DNA of 64,000 bases from Caulobacter vibrioides (GTDB lineage Bacteria; Pseudomonadota; Alphaproteobacteria; Caulobacterales; Caulobacteraceae). Made by a program: the position numbers and the translations under genes. The stretch lies in NCBI GenBank assembly GCA_001449105.1, contig LNIY01000024.1, positions 1-64,000 of the forward strand, read 5' to 3'. The notes under the pieces were generated by a model. It ran no database searches, was not told where the DNA came from, and saw only the letters and a program-made list of their open reading frames with translations. Below, in pieces: positions 49,799 to 57,448 of the stretch. Every line of letters starts with the position of its first letter. The first letter of the stretch is position 1.

Positions 49799-50856
49799 AG
49801 CTGCAGCTCTACGTCCTGCGCACCGTCGCCACCCGCGCGCTCGGCGCCGTCCTGATCCTGATGGCCATCCTGCAGATCCTCGACCTGCTGGAAGTCACCA
49901 CCGACATCCTCGATCGCGGCCTCGGCGTCGGCGGGGTCGCCTACTACGCCGCCCTGCGCGCCCCGGCCCTGTTCCAGCAGGTCGCGCCCCTGGCGGTGCT
50001 GGCCGGCGGCCTGTTCGCCTTCTCGCAGCTGGCCCGCGAGAACGCCGTGGTGGCCATGCGCGCCGCCGGCATCTCGGGCTATCGCATCGTCGCCATGGCC
50101 GTTCCGGTGGCGATCGCCGTGCTGGCGCTCGACGCCCTGTGCGCCCAGGTGGTCTCGCCGCGCACCGATCCGACGCTCAGCGCCTGGTGGGCCGCCACCA
50201 CGCCGGTCGCCGAGCGCAAGCCCGCCGCCGCGCGCACCTTCCGCGCCGGCGAGGACCTGGTCACCGCCAAGGAAGCGACCGCCAACGGCGCGCGCCTGAC
50301 CGAGCTGACCATCTATCGCCGCGACAACTCCGGCGCCCTGACCGAGCGCGTCGTCGCCCCGTCGGCCCAGTTCCAGAACGGCGCCTGGCGGCTGCAATCG
50401 CCAGTGACCACGCGCTATCTGGGCGACCGGGTCGAGCCGATGACCGCCGCCTCGGCCACCTGGCCCACGGCCCTGCGTCCGGCCGATGTGCAGGCGCTGT
50501 TCGCCGACGCCCCCGCCCCGTCCGCCGCCTCGGCCCGCCGCGCGCTGGAGAACGGCGGCTCCGACCGCCCGCAGAGCTTCTACGCCACCCGCCTGCAGAC
50601 GGCCTTCTCCGGCCCGATCGCGGCGCTGGTCATGCTGCTGCTCAGCGCCCCGGTGGCCTGGGCCAACTTCCGCAGCGGCCAGGGCGCGGTCCTGCTGACC
50701 ACGGGCCTGGCCGCCGGCCTGCTGTTCCTGGTCGCCGACGGCCTGCTGTCGGCCCTGGGCGAATCCGGCTCGCTGTCGCCGATCCTGGCCGCCTGGGCCG
50801 CCCCCGTCGTCTTCGCCGCCCTCGCCGTGCGCGCCTTCGTGTCCCTGGAGGGATGA
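49795..50856 (+). CDS. LptG-like permease of an Lpt-type lipid exporter
   Basis: A 353 aa LptF/G-family membrane protein and partner of the preceding gene. The N-terminal helices read YVLRTVATRALGAVLILMAILQILDLLE. The coupling region (QLARENAVVAMRAAGISGYRI) is the segment that contacts LptB in the true complex. A periplasmic domain (about 110-250) and three final helices follow. It overlaps LptF (ATGA) and CerS (ATGATG). Sequence cannot tell whether it carries LPS or sphingolipid; its position favours the latter. Confidence 0.84.
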   Translation: MKLQLYVLRTVATRALGAVLILMAILQILDLLEVTTDILDRGLGVGGVAYYAALRAPALFQQVAPLAVLAGGLFAFSQLARENAVVAMRAAGISGYRIVAMAVPVAIAVLALDALCAQVVSPRTDPTLSAWWAATTPVAERKPAAARTFRAGEDLVTAKEATANGARLTELTIYRRDNSGALTERVVAPSAQFQNGAWRLQSPVTTRYLGDRVEPMTAASATWPTALRPADVQALFADAPAPSAASARRALENGGSDRPQSFYATRLQTAFSGPIAALVMLLLSAPVAWANFRSGQGAVLLTTGLAAGLLFLVADGLLSALGESGSLSPILAAWAAPVVFAALAVRAFVSLEG

Positions 50857-52010
50857 TGCCTTTCGATTCCGCGTCCGAGGCGATCTCGGTCCTGCCCGTG
50901 CGCACGCCCGATGAGCTGAAGCGCTTCATCGCCCTGCCCGCGCGCCTCAACGCCAAGGACCCCCACTGGATCACGCCGCTGACCCTGGAGCGGACCGAGG
51001 CCCTGTCGCCCAAGACCAACCCGTTCTTCCAGCACGCCGAGGTGCAGCTGTTCCTGGCCGTGCGCGGCGGCCGCGACGTCGGCCGGATCAGCGCCCAGAT
51101 CGACGAGCTGACCCCGCAGAAGACGCCCGGGCGCCTGGACGGCCACTTCGGCCTGATCGCCGCCGAGGACGACGCCGAGGTCTTCGCCGCCCTGCTGCTC
51201 ACGGCCGAGGCCTGGCTGCGCGAGCGCGGCCGCACCCACGTGATGGGTCCGTTCAACCTGTCGATCAACGAGGAGGTCGGCCTGCTGGTCGACGGCTTCG
51301 ACACTCCGCCGATGGTGATGATGGGCCATGATCCGGCCTATGCCGGGGGCCGCGTCGAGCAGCAGGGCTACGCCAAGGCCAAGGACGTCTACGCCTACTA
51401 CGCGCCGATGCACGTCGACCTGCCGCCGGCCGTGCGTCGCCGGGCCGAGCGGCCGCCGGCCGAGGGCGTGGTGCTGCGCCAGCTGGACATGAGCCGCTAC
51501 GACGAGGAAGTGGTCACCCTGACCGACATCCTCAACGACGCCTGGAAGGACAACTGGGGCTTCACCCCCACCACCGAGGCCGAGACCGCCCAGCTGGCCA
51601 AGGCCCTCAAGGCCGTGATCGACAAGCGCCTGACCTGGTTCGCCGAGATCGACGGCGAGGCCGCCGGCTTCCTGGTGTTCCTGCCCAACGTCAACGAGGC
51701 CATCGCCGATCTCGACGGCAAGCTGCTGCCGTTCGGCTGGGCCAAGCTGCTGTGGCGGCTGAAGGTCAAGCGCGTGAAGTCGGCCCGCATCCCGCTGATG
51801 GGCGTGAAGCGCAAGTTCGCCGAGAGCATCCGCGGCCGCATGCTGCCGTTCCAGATGATGCACGCGGGCCGCACCTCGGCGCTCGCGCTGGGCTACGAGC
51901 GGTTCGAAATCTCGTGGGTGCTGGAAGAGAACATGCCCATGCGTCGCATCGCCGAGGCCATCGGCTCGCAGGTCTACAAGACCTATCGCATCTATGAGAA
52001 GGCGCTCTAG
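50856..52010 (+). CDS. cerS: Bacterial ceramide synthase, GNAT-like
   Basis: A 384 aa protein that matches what I know as bacterial ceramide synthase in C. crescentus: an N-terminal RFIALPARLNAKDPHWITPLTLER region, NPFFQHAEVQLFLAVRGG, MGPFNLSINEEVGLLVDGF, and a C-terminal GNAT domain (LNDAWKDNWGFTPTTEAE, then WFAEIDGEAAGFLVFLPNVNE). It N-acylates 3-ketosphinganine with an acyl-CoA. The start codon at 50856 has GGAGG four bases upstream; ATG 50853 is in frame. It is co-translated with LptG. Confidence 0.87.
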   Translation: MPFDSASEAISVLPVRTPDELKRFIALPARLNAKDPHWITPLTLERTEALSPKTNPFFQHAEVQLFLAVRGGRDVGRISAQIDELTPQKTPGRLDGHFGLIAAEDDAEVFAALLLTAEAWLRERGRTHVMGPFNLSINEEVGLLVDGFDTPPMVMMGHDPAYAGGRVEQQGYAKAKDVYAYYAPMHVDLPPAVRRRAERPPAEGVVLRQLDMSRYDEEVVTLTDILNDAWKDNWGFTPTTEAETAQLAKALKAVIDKRLTWFAEIDGEAAGFLVFLPNVNEAIADLDGKLLPFGWAKLLWRLKVKRVKSARIPLMGVKRKFAESIRGRMLPFQMMHAGRTSALALGYERFEISWVLEENMPMRRIAEAIGSQVYKTYRIYEKAL

Positions 52011-52772
52011 GTGAGCCAGCCGTTCAAGGCTCTGGTCCTGGCCGGCTCGCGGCCGGGCGAGATCGACAGCGCCGCGGCCTATGCCGGCGTCTCGCACAAG
52101 GGCCTGATCACGCTGGAGGGGCGCACCCTGCTCGACCGCGTGCTGGGCGCCGTCCAGGCGGCGGGCGCGCAGGCCATCGGCGTCTCGACCTCCGACGCGG
52201 CCATCGCCCAGGCCCTGCCCCAAGGCGTTCGCGCCATCGCCGCCTCGACCGAAGGTCCCAGCCAGAGCGTCCGCGAAGGCGCCGAGACCCTGGGCTTTCC
52301 GCTGCTGATCACCACGGTCGACCACGCGCTGCTGAAGCCCGAGTGGATCACCCAGTTCCTGGCCGACGCCCCGGCCGGCGCCGACGTCGCCCTGATGCTG
52401 GCCCCGGAGGAGCGCGTCCGTGCGGCCGCCCCCGACACCAAGCGCACCTATCTTGCGTTCCGCGACGGCCGCTTCTCGGGCTGCAACCTCTTCCTGTTCC
52501 GCAGCGAGGCCGCCCTGCCCGCCATCGCCCTGTGGCGCCGCGTCGAGCAGAACCGCAAGCAGCCCTGGAAGATCGCCGCCATGCTCGGCCCGGGCCTGCT
52601 GGTCCGCTACCTGCTGGGCCTGCTGACCCTCGACGAGGCCATCGCGCGCCTGGGCCTGCTGGCCGGCGTCAAGGCCGCCGCCGTGCGTGCGCAGGACGGC
52701 CTGGCCGCCGTCGACGTCGACAAACCCGCCGACCTCGACCTGGTGCGCCGGATCGTCGGCGAGACGGCCTAG
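52011..52772 (+). CDS. MobA-like NTP transferase domain protein
   Basis: A 253 aa Rossmann-like nucleotidyltransferase. The start FKALVLAGSRPGEID carries the nucleotide-binding LAGSRPG, and TTVDHALLKPEW includes a metal-binding aspartate. Relatives make NDP- or CMP-activated compounds (molybdopterin, choline, sugars). It starts with GTG one base after the cerS stop, so it is the last gene of the LptF-LptG-cerS operon. It could activate the sphingolipid head-group precursor, such as a glycerate or glycerol derivative; this is inference. Confidence 0.8.
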   Translation: MSQPFKALVLAGSRPGEIDSAAAYAGVSHKGLITLEGRTLLDRVLGAVQAAGAQAIGVSTSDAAIAQALPQGVRAIAASTEGPSQSVREGAETLGFPLLITTVDHALLKPEWITQFLADAPAGADVALMLAPEERVRAAAPDTKRTYLAFRDGRFSGCNLFLFRSEAALPAIALWRRVEQNRKQPWKIAAMLGPGLLVRYLLGLLTLDEAIARLGLLAGVKAAAVRAQDGLAAVDVDKPADLDLVRRIVGETA

Positions 52773-52993
52773 CGCCAGTAGCCGTTCGCCGCCGCCACGG
52801 TGGCGAAGTTCACGGCGACCACGTGCGACACGGCCACCAAAGCCTGCGCGTCGTTCTCGTAGATCGCCCGCAGCCGGGCGCGAACCTCGTCGGAGGCCTG
52901 CGTCTTCTTGACCGCCATGCGCGACAGCTTGACGGCCAGGTCATAGCCCTCCTCGGGCGTGGCGGTGATCAGGCTGGGCAGCCAGGTCGGCAT
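52769..52993 (-). CDS. Hexameric tyrosine-coordinated haem protein (HTHP)
   Basis: A 74 aa small haem protein. Nearly the whole length matches the HTHP family: SLITATPEEGYDLAVKLSRMAV, then EVRARLRAIYENDA, then the end VVAVNFATVAAANGYWR. Y45 is at the position of the tyrosine haem ligand in the characterised marine homologue. The family has peroxidase and catalase-like activity. Its stop overlaps the end of the NTP-transferase gene on the other strand by four bases. Confidence 0.87.
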   Translation of the reverse strand: MPTWLPSLITATPEEGYDLAVKLSRMAVKKTQASDEVRARLRAIYENDAQALVAVSHVVAVNFATVAAANGYWR

Positions 52994-53092
52994 CGGACGT
53001 CACTCACGTTGTTGCTCCTGGAAGGCTAGACCGCCCGGCCGGCGCGACGATTGGACGAAAGGCTCCGCCGTTCCGTCCAATTGCGCGGGGTT

Positions 53093-53572
53093 TCAGGCGC
53101 TGAGCCGCACGATGATCCCCAAGCCCGCCGCGGCGACGGCCAGGGCGACCGGGATGGTCAGGATCTGGGCCAGGGCCGAGCCGGCGCCGACCCGGCCGGT
53201 CCAGGTGGACAGCCCCTGGCGGAGGAAGTCGGCCAGATCCGGCCGGGTCTCCGCCTTGGGCTCCATGCGCAGGATCACGGCCGGCACGCCCAGATAGACG
53301 GCCAGGTAAGCGGCGCAGACCCCCAGCACCAGCCCGACCTCGGCGTCGCCGAGGAAGGCCAGGCCGAACGCCCCGAGGATGGCGCCATAGGCGCCGACGA
53401 TCATCCAGCCCACGGCCTTGGGCAGGTCGGGCGTCGAGGGCTCCGGCGCCTGGGGCGCACGGGGCGCGGCTTCGACCGCCGCCGGGACCGTCCGCGCGCG
53501 CGGCGCGGGCGGCTCCCAGGAGGTCCCTTCATAGAAGGCGTAGGTCGGCGACGTGGTGGAGACATAGTCCAT
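53093..53572 (-). CDS. Hypothetical membrane protein next to hmp
   Basis: A 159 aa protein with a proline/alanine-rich cytoplasmic start and three probable membrane helices (about 53-72, 79-99 and 135-157). I recognise no family. AAGGAG precedes the ATG. It lies 56 bases downstream of hmp on the same strand and may belong to that nitric-oxide transcript. Confidence 0.7.
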   Translation of the reverse strand: MDYVSTTSPTYAFYEGTSWEPPAPRARTVPAAVEAAPRAPQAPEPSTPDLPKAVGWMIVGAYGAILGAFGLAFLGDAEVGLVLGVCAAYLAVYLGVPAVILRMEPKAETRPDLADFLRQGLSTWTGRVGAGSALAQILTIPVALAVAAAGLGIIVRLSA

Positions 53573-53628
53573 GACAGGCTCCTTCGGCCGCTCGGCGGCC
53601 GCGTTCAGGAAGGAAGGGACACGCGCGC

Positions 53629-54840
53629 TCAGACGGCCAGGGCCTCATCGGCCGGGCCGAAGAACTCGTAGTGGATACGCTCGGACGCCACCCCGGCCCG
53701 CGACAGCCCGCCGACGAAGGCCTTCAGGAACGGCCTGGGACCGCACAGGAAGAAATCGGCGGCCTCGAACGGGGTGTTGGCCTTCAGCCAGTCGACGGTG
53801 ATCAGGCCGTCGTGGTCGTGGGTGCGGCCGGCTTCGTCATTGGCCGCCGGCCTGGCGTAGAAGGTGGCCACCGAGGTCTTGCCGTGGGCCTTGGCCAGGG
53901 CCCGGACGTGGCCGTCCATGGCGTGGCTGGGACCGTCCAGCGCGCCGTGCACGAAGGCCGTCTCCAACTGCGGATGCCTCTGGGCGATGGTCTCCAGCAT
54001 GGCCACCATCGGCGTCAGGCCTACGCCGCCAGACAGCAGCACCACCGGCCGCTCCGGCGCCTGCGGCAGGAAGAACTCGCCGGCCGGCGGCGTCGTCTCC
54101 AGCACCGTCCCCACCTCGACGAGATCGTGCAGGAAGCGCGAACCGCCCTGCCCGCCGTCCTCGCGCTTGACAGAGATGCGATAGGCCTCGTCGTTCGGCG
54201 CGTTCGAGATCGAGTAGTGGCGCTTGATCTCGCCCCGGTCGGGCGTGTCCAGCCGGAAGGTCAGGTACTGGCCGGGCTTGTGGCGCAGCACCTTGCCGCC
54301 GTCGACGGGCCGCAGCACGAACGAGGTGATCAGGGTGCTCTCGACCGTCTTCTCGGCGACTACGAACGGACGCCAGCCGGTCCAGCCGCCCGAAGCGGCC
54401 TCGATCTCGTCGCGGATCGCCTGCTCGCGATCCTTCAGCAGGTCGGCCAGGAACCAGTAGGCCTCGCCCCAGGCGGCCAGCACCTCGTCGGTCGCCGCCT
54501 CGCCCAGCACGTCGCCGATAGCGCCCAGCAGGGCCTTGGCCACGTAGGGATAGTGCTCGGGCAGGATGTTGTAGCCGATGTGCTTCTGGGCCATCCGCTC
54601 GACCGCCGGACCCAGCACTTCCAGGTTCTCGATGTTCTGGGCGTAGGCCACGATGGCGCCGGCCAGGGCGTGGTGCTGCTTACCCGTGGCCTGGTTGGCG
54701 TGGTTGAACAGCGCCTTGATGTGGGCGTCCTGGAACAGCCGGCCGTACATGGCCTTGGTGATCTGCGGCGCGACGGCGGCGACGGCGGGGGCCGTGGCCT
54801 TCACGCAGGCGATCGTCTCCGCGCTCAGCGGCTTGGGCAT
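53629..54840 (-). CDS. hmp: Flavohaemoglobin, nitric oxide dioxygenase
   Basis: A 403 aa cytoplasmic enzyme that turns nitric oxide into nitrate using oxygen and NAD(P)H. Residues 1-140 are the globin with haem ligand histidine in MAQKHIGYNI. The FAD domain holds RHYSISNA, and the NAD domain holds LSGGVGLTPMVAML and FFLCGPRPFLKAF. AAGGAG precedes the ATG. The truncated haemoglobin gene ends 33 bases upstream, so both likely share the NsrR-controlled promoter. Confidence 0.95.
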   Translation of the reverse strand: MPKPLSAETIACVKATAPAVAAVAPQITKAMYGRLFQDAHIKALFNHANQATGKQHHALAGAIVAYAQNIENLEVLGPAVERMAQKHIGYNILPEHYPYVAKALLGAIGDVLGEAATDEVLAAWGEAYWFLADLLKDREQAIRDEIEAASGGWTGWRPFVVAEKTVESTLITSFVLRPVDGGKVLRHKPGQYLTFRLDTPDRGEIKRHYSISNAPNDEAYRISVKREDGGQGGSRFLHDLVEVGTVLETTPPAGEFFLPQAPERPVVLLSGGVGLTPMVAMLETIAQRHPQLETAFVHGALDGPSHAMDGHVRALAKAHGKTSVATFYARPAANDEAGRTHDHDGLITVDWLKANTPFEAADFFLCGPRPFLKAFVGGLSRAGVASERIHYEFFGPADEALAV

Positions 54841-54873
54841 GGTGTTGCTCCTTGGAAAACAGGGTGTGAGGCG

Positions 54874-55533
54874 TCAGGCGGCCGACGCCGGCTCGCGGTC
54901 GTAGAAGTCCACCTGCATGCGGATCGGCCCGAGGGGCTCGACCCGATGGATCTGCTGCGGCCGCACCAGACCGCGCACGCCGGGGCTCAGTTCGACCGAC
55001 GGGGTGTCGGCGTCGTCGTAGTGCAGGACCAGCCGGCCCTCGATCAGGCGGATCACGCCCCAGACGCCGGCCCGGGTGCTGTGATCGCGGCGCAGGCCCT
55101 CGGGCAGGGTCGTCTCGTCGAACACCGGGGTCGAGCGGTAGGGCGCGTCGGGCGCCGGACGGCGGCTTTCCAGCGCGCCGCTCAGGTTCCGGGCCATGCG
55201 CTCGGCCTTCTCCTGCAGCTCGGCCGCGTGGCGGGGCGGAACGAACGCGTCGGTCGCCTCGCGCCACAGCGCCAGCCAGCGGTCGAACATGGCCGGCTCT
55301 ATGCGCTCGACGTGCTTCATGTGCGCCGCCAGCGGATTGCCCTTGTAGCGGGCCGAGGCGCGCATCACCGACGACCAGAAGTCGGCCAGCCGGTCGAGAT
55401 GTTCGTCCCAGTGCTCCACCGCGCCGGCGAAGACGGGACCCAGCTGCGGATCCTTGCGCACGGCGGCGTAAAAGCCGGTCAGCAGCGCCGGCAGGACGGT
55501 GTCGTCGAAGTCGAAGACGGGGTTGGCGGACAT
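54874..55533 (-). CDS. Group III truncated haemoglobin fused to a DUF1971 (YeaR-like) domain
   Basis: A 219 aa two-domain protein. Residues about 1-125 are a group III truncated globin (FYAAVRKDPQLGPVF, then HMKHVERIEPAMFDRWLALWREA). Residues about 130-215 are a DUF1971/YeaR-type cupin (PYRSTPVFDETTLPEGLRRDHSTRAGVWG, then RPQQIHRVEPLG). yeaR of E. coli is a nitrate- and NO-induced gene under NsrR, and here the domain is physically joined to an NO-reactive haemoglobin. It is the first gene before hmp. Confidence 0.85.
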   Translation of the reverse strand: MSANPVFDFDDTVLPALLTGFYAAVRKDPQLGPVFAGAVEHWDEHLDRLADFWSSVMRASARYKGNPLAAHMKHVERIEPAMFDRWLALWREATDAFVPPRHAAELQEKAERMARNLSGALESRRPAPDAPYRSTPVFDETTLPEGLRRDHSTRAGVWGVIRLIEGRLVLHYDDADTPSVELSPGVRGLVRPQQIHRVEPLGPIRMQVDFYDREPASAA

Positions 55534-55558
55534 GACGCCCTCAATTCATTCATCTATA

Positions 55559-55602
55559 ATGCATCTATTCTCGCGACCTAAAACATGCAATTGGAATGCA
55601 TG
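55559..55602. promoter_or_regulatory. Candidate NsrR operators in the nsrR/haemoglobin intergenic region
   Basis: The 104-base divergent gap holds CATGCA-N7-TGCATG (55584-55602), an inverted repeat of the ATGCAT core typical of NsrR sites. A second AATGCATCTA half-site lies at 55559-55567. The patch is AT-rich. NsrR made from the right-hand gene would repress both directions until it meets nitric oxide. Confidence 0.65.
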
Positions 55603-55637
55603 GTTTATCCGCCGCGCCGAACCCTTAAGGGGAGCCG

Positions 55638-56060
55638 ATGAAGCTCACCCGCTACACCGACTACGCGGTGCGGACGGTCATCTACCTGGCCAACCAGGAA
55701 GGCCGCCTGGCCTCGATCGCCGAGATCGCCCGCGCCTACGACATCTCGCAGAACCACCTGATGAAGGTGGTGCAGCAACTGGCGGCCGCCGGCTTCGTCG
55801 AGACGGTGCGCGGACGTGGCGGCGGCCTGCGGCTGGCCCTTCCCGCCGACCAGGTGAACGTCGGCGCCCTGGTGCGCGAGACCGAGGGCGGCTTCGACCT
55901 CGTCGATTGCTCCAGTTGCGTGGCCGCCCCGGGCTGCGGCCTGCCAAGGATGCTGGCCGAGGCGACCCGCGCCTTCCTGGCCGTTCTCGACGGCTACAGC
56001 GTCGCCGACATCTCGCGCCAGCCCGAGGTGATGCGCCAGCTCTTCGTCCAGCGGGCCTGA
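55638..56060 (+). CDS. nsrR: Rrf2-family nitric oxide-sensing repressor NsrR
   Basis: A 140 aa Rrf2 regulator. Residues about 1-60 hold the winged helix (LTRYTDYAVRTVIYLANQ, then ISQNHLMKVVQQLAAAGFVETVRGRGGG). Three cysteines (C91, C94, C100) can bind the iron-sulphur cluster that reacts with nitric oxide. AAGGGGAG precedes ATG 55638. Divergence from the haemoglobin-hmp genes supports NsrR over IscR. Confidence 0.9.
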   Translation: MKLTRYTDYAVRTVIYLANQEGRLASIAEIARAYDISQNHLMKVVQQLAAAGFVETVRGRGGGLRLALPADQVNVGALVRETEGGFDLVDCSSCVAAPGCGLPRMLAEATRAFLAVLDGYSVADISRQPEVMRQLFVQRA

Positions 56061-56196
56061 GGCTCTCCGGTCACACAACGACAAAACACGGCGTTCGGCT
56101 TTGCATGCGACCGGCTGCGGACCTATGTGCCGGCCATCGCCGCCGTCCGCACCGACGGCGGCCGCCTTTGTTTTCGCCTTGTTCGAAGTCTGTCTC

Positions 56197-57120
56197 GTGC
56201 CGTCTTTCCTTCGCCGCGCCGCCGTCCTGGGCGCCCTGCTTCTGCTGTCGGCCTGCGCCAGCGTCGATCTGCCCGCCTCGCCCAAGGCCGCTTTCAGCCG
56301 CAGCGCCTCGAGCGTCCTGTCGCCGGGCGTGACCTATTGGAGCGAGACCCGCGAGAACCCGCTACGGCAGGTCTATCACGTGGTCCAGCTGGACCTGGCC
56401 GATCCCAAGGTCGAGCTGTTCGTCTCCCCGCCCAATGACGGCGCGGGGCAGTACCACGCCCGCACGACCTCGGAGTTCGTGACCGCCTCGGGCGCCCTCC
56501 TGGCCGTCAACGCCAGCTATTTCGTGCCATTCAAGGCCGGCACGCCCGGCGGCGACGACTTCATCCCGCATGCCGGCGAGCACGTCGATCCGGTCGGCAA
56601 GGTGATCGTCGGCGGCCGCGAGGTGGCCCCGCCGGACGACCCCGAGATCGATCCCCGGGTCAACGCCATCCTCTGCATCCACCCCTCGTTCGTCGAGATC
56701 CGCTCGGGCGCGACCTGCCGCTGGGACGTCGTCGATGCGGTGGCCGCTGGACCCGTCCTGCTGGTCGACGGCGCCGAGCAGTCGTTCCAGAACGCCGGCC
56801 CCAAATACGCCCGCGATCGCCATCCGCGCACCGCCTTCGGCGTCTCGGCCGACGGTCGTACGGGCTGGCTGGTGGTGGTCGACGGCCGCCAGACCGTGAT
56901 CAGCGAGGGCGCCACCCTGGCCGAGCTGACCGCCTTCTTCCGCGACCTGGGCGCGGCCGACGCCATCAATCTCGACGGCGGCGGCTCGACCACCCTGGCG
57001 GTCGACGACGGCTTCGGCCGCCCCCGCGTTCTGAACTCGCCGATCCACACCGGCGTGCCGGGGCGCGAGCGACCCGTGGCCAACCAGATCGGCGTGCGGG
57101 TCCTGCCGTCGCGGCCCTGA
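56197..57120 (+). CDS. Phosphodiester glycosidase family lipoprotein
   Basis: A 307 aa exported protein of the NAGPA-type phosphodiester glycosidase family. A signal peptide ends in a lipobox (LLLLSAC). The core has TTSEFVTASGALLAVNASYF, RTAFGVSADGRTGWLVVVDG and the signature AINLDGGGSTTLAV. Relatives remove sugars linked by phosphodiester, for example from envelope glycans. I chose GTG 56197, which opens the lipoprotein signal; the frame is open 32 codons further upstream but without signal character. Confidence 0.85.
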   Translation: MPSFLRRAAVLGALLLLSACASVDLPASPKAAFSRSASSVLSPGVTYWSETRENPLRQVYHVVQLDLADPKVELFVSPPNDGAGQYHARTTSEFVTASGALLAVNASYFVPFKAGTPGGDDFIPHAGEHVDPVGKVIVGGREVAPPDDPEIDPRVNAILCIHPSFVEIRSGATCRWDVVDAVAAGPVLLVDGAEQSFQNAGPKYARDRHPRTAFGVSADGRTGWLVVVDGRQTVISEGATLAELTAFFRDLGAADAINLDGGGSTTLAVDDGFGRPRVLNSPIHTGVPGRERPVANQIGVRVLPSRP

Positions 57121-57150
57121 GCGATCGACATTCGGGCCCAGTGCGTGGTC

Positions 57151-57233
57151 CTCGTCCTTCGACAAGCTCAGGATGAGGACCAAGGCACGCGGCGGCAGTC
57201 GAAAACCTCATCCTGAGCCTGTCGAAGGACGAG
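57151..57233. repeat. Family C inverted repeat pair
   Basis: CCTTCGACAAGCTCAGGATGAGG and its inverted partner CCTCATCCTGAGCCTGTCGAAGG lie about 25 bases apart. I recognise this word as a common dispersed repeat in Caulobacterales and sphingomonads. The pair could fold into one long hairpin and lies just past the glycosidase stop. Confidence 0.85.
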
Positions 57234-57314
57234 GTTTTCGTCTCGGATATTGCATGTCGATCGCCCCTAGGGCGGATCGACATTCAAGGGCTTGCCGGTC
57301 CCAACCCGCCCAAT

Positions 57315-57407
57315 CCCCGCGAAGGCGGGGACCCAAGCCGGCTTTCAGGGCATGGCTAAGCCTTGGATCATCTCCAAGCTCAGCTTGGGTCCCCGCCTTC
57401 GCGGGGA
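57315..57407. repeat. Family D inverted repeat pair
   Basis: CCCCGCGAAGGCGGGGACCCAAGC and its inverted partner GCTTGGGTCCCCGCCTTCGCGGGG lie about 45 bases apart, each with its own small hairpin. This too is a word I know as a dispersed repeat in this group of bacteria. Confidence 0.85.
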
Positions 57408-57448
57408 CGCTCGGAGAAAAGGTCAGAACTGCTGAATGTCGATCGTCC

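Larger units (their letters stand above)
57121..57448. other. Intergenic region made almost entirely of nested repeats
   Basis: This 328-base gap contains no gene. It holds a family C repeat pair, a family D repeat pair, and four copies of a GATCGACATTC word in both orientations, each listed below or in the findings. Confidence 0.8.
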
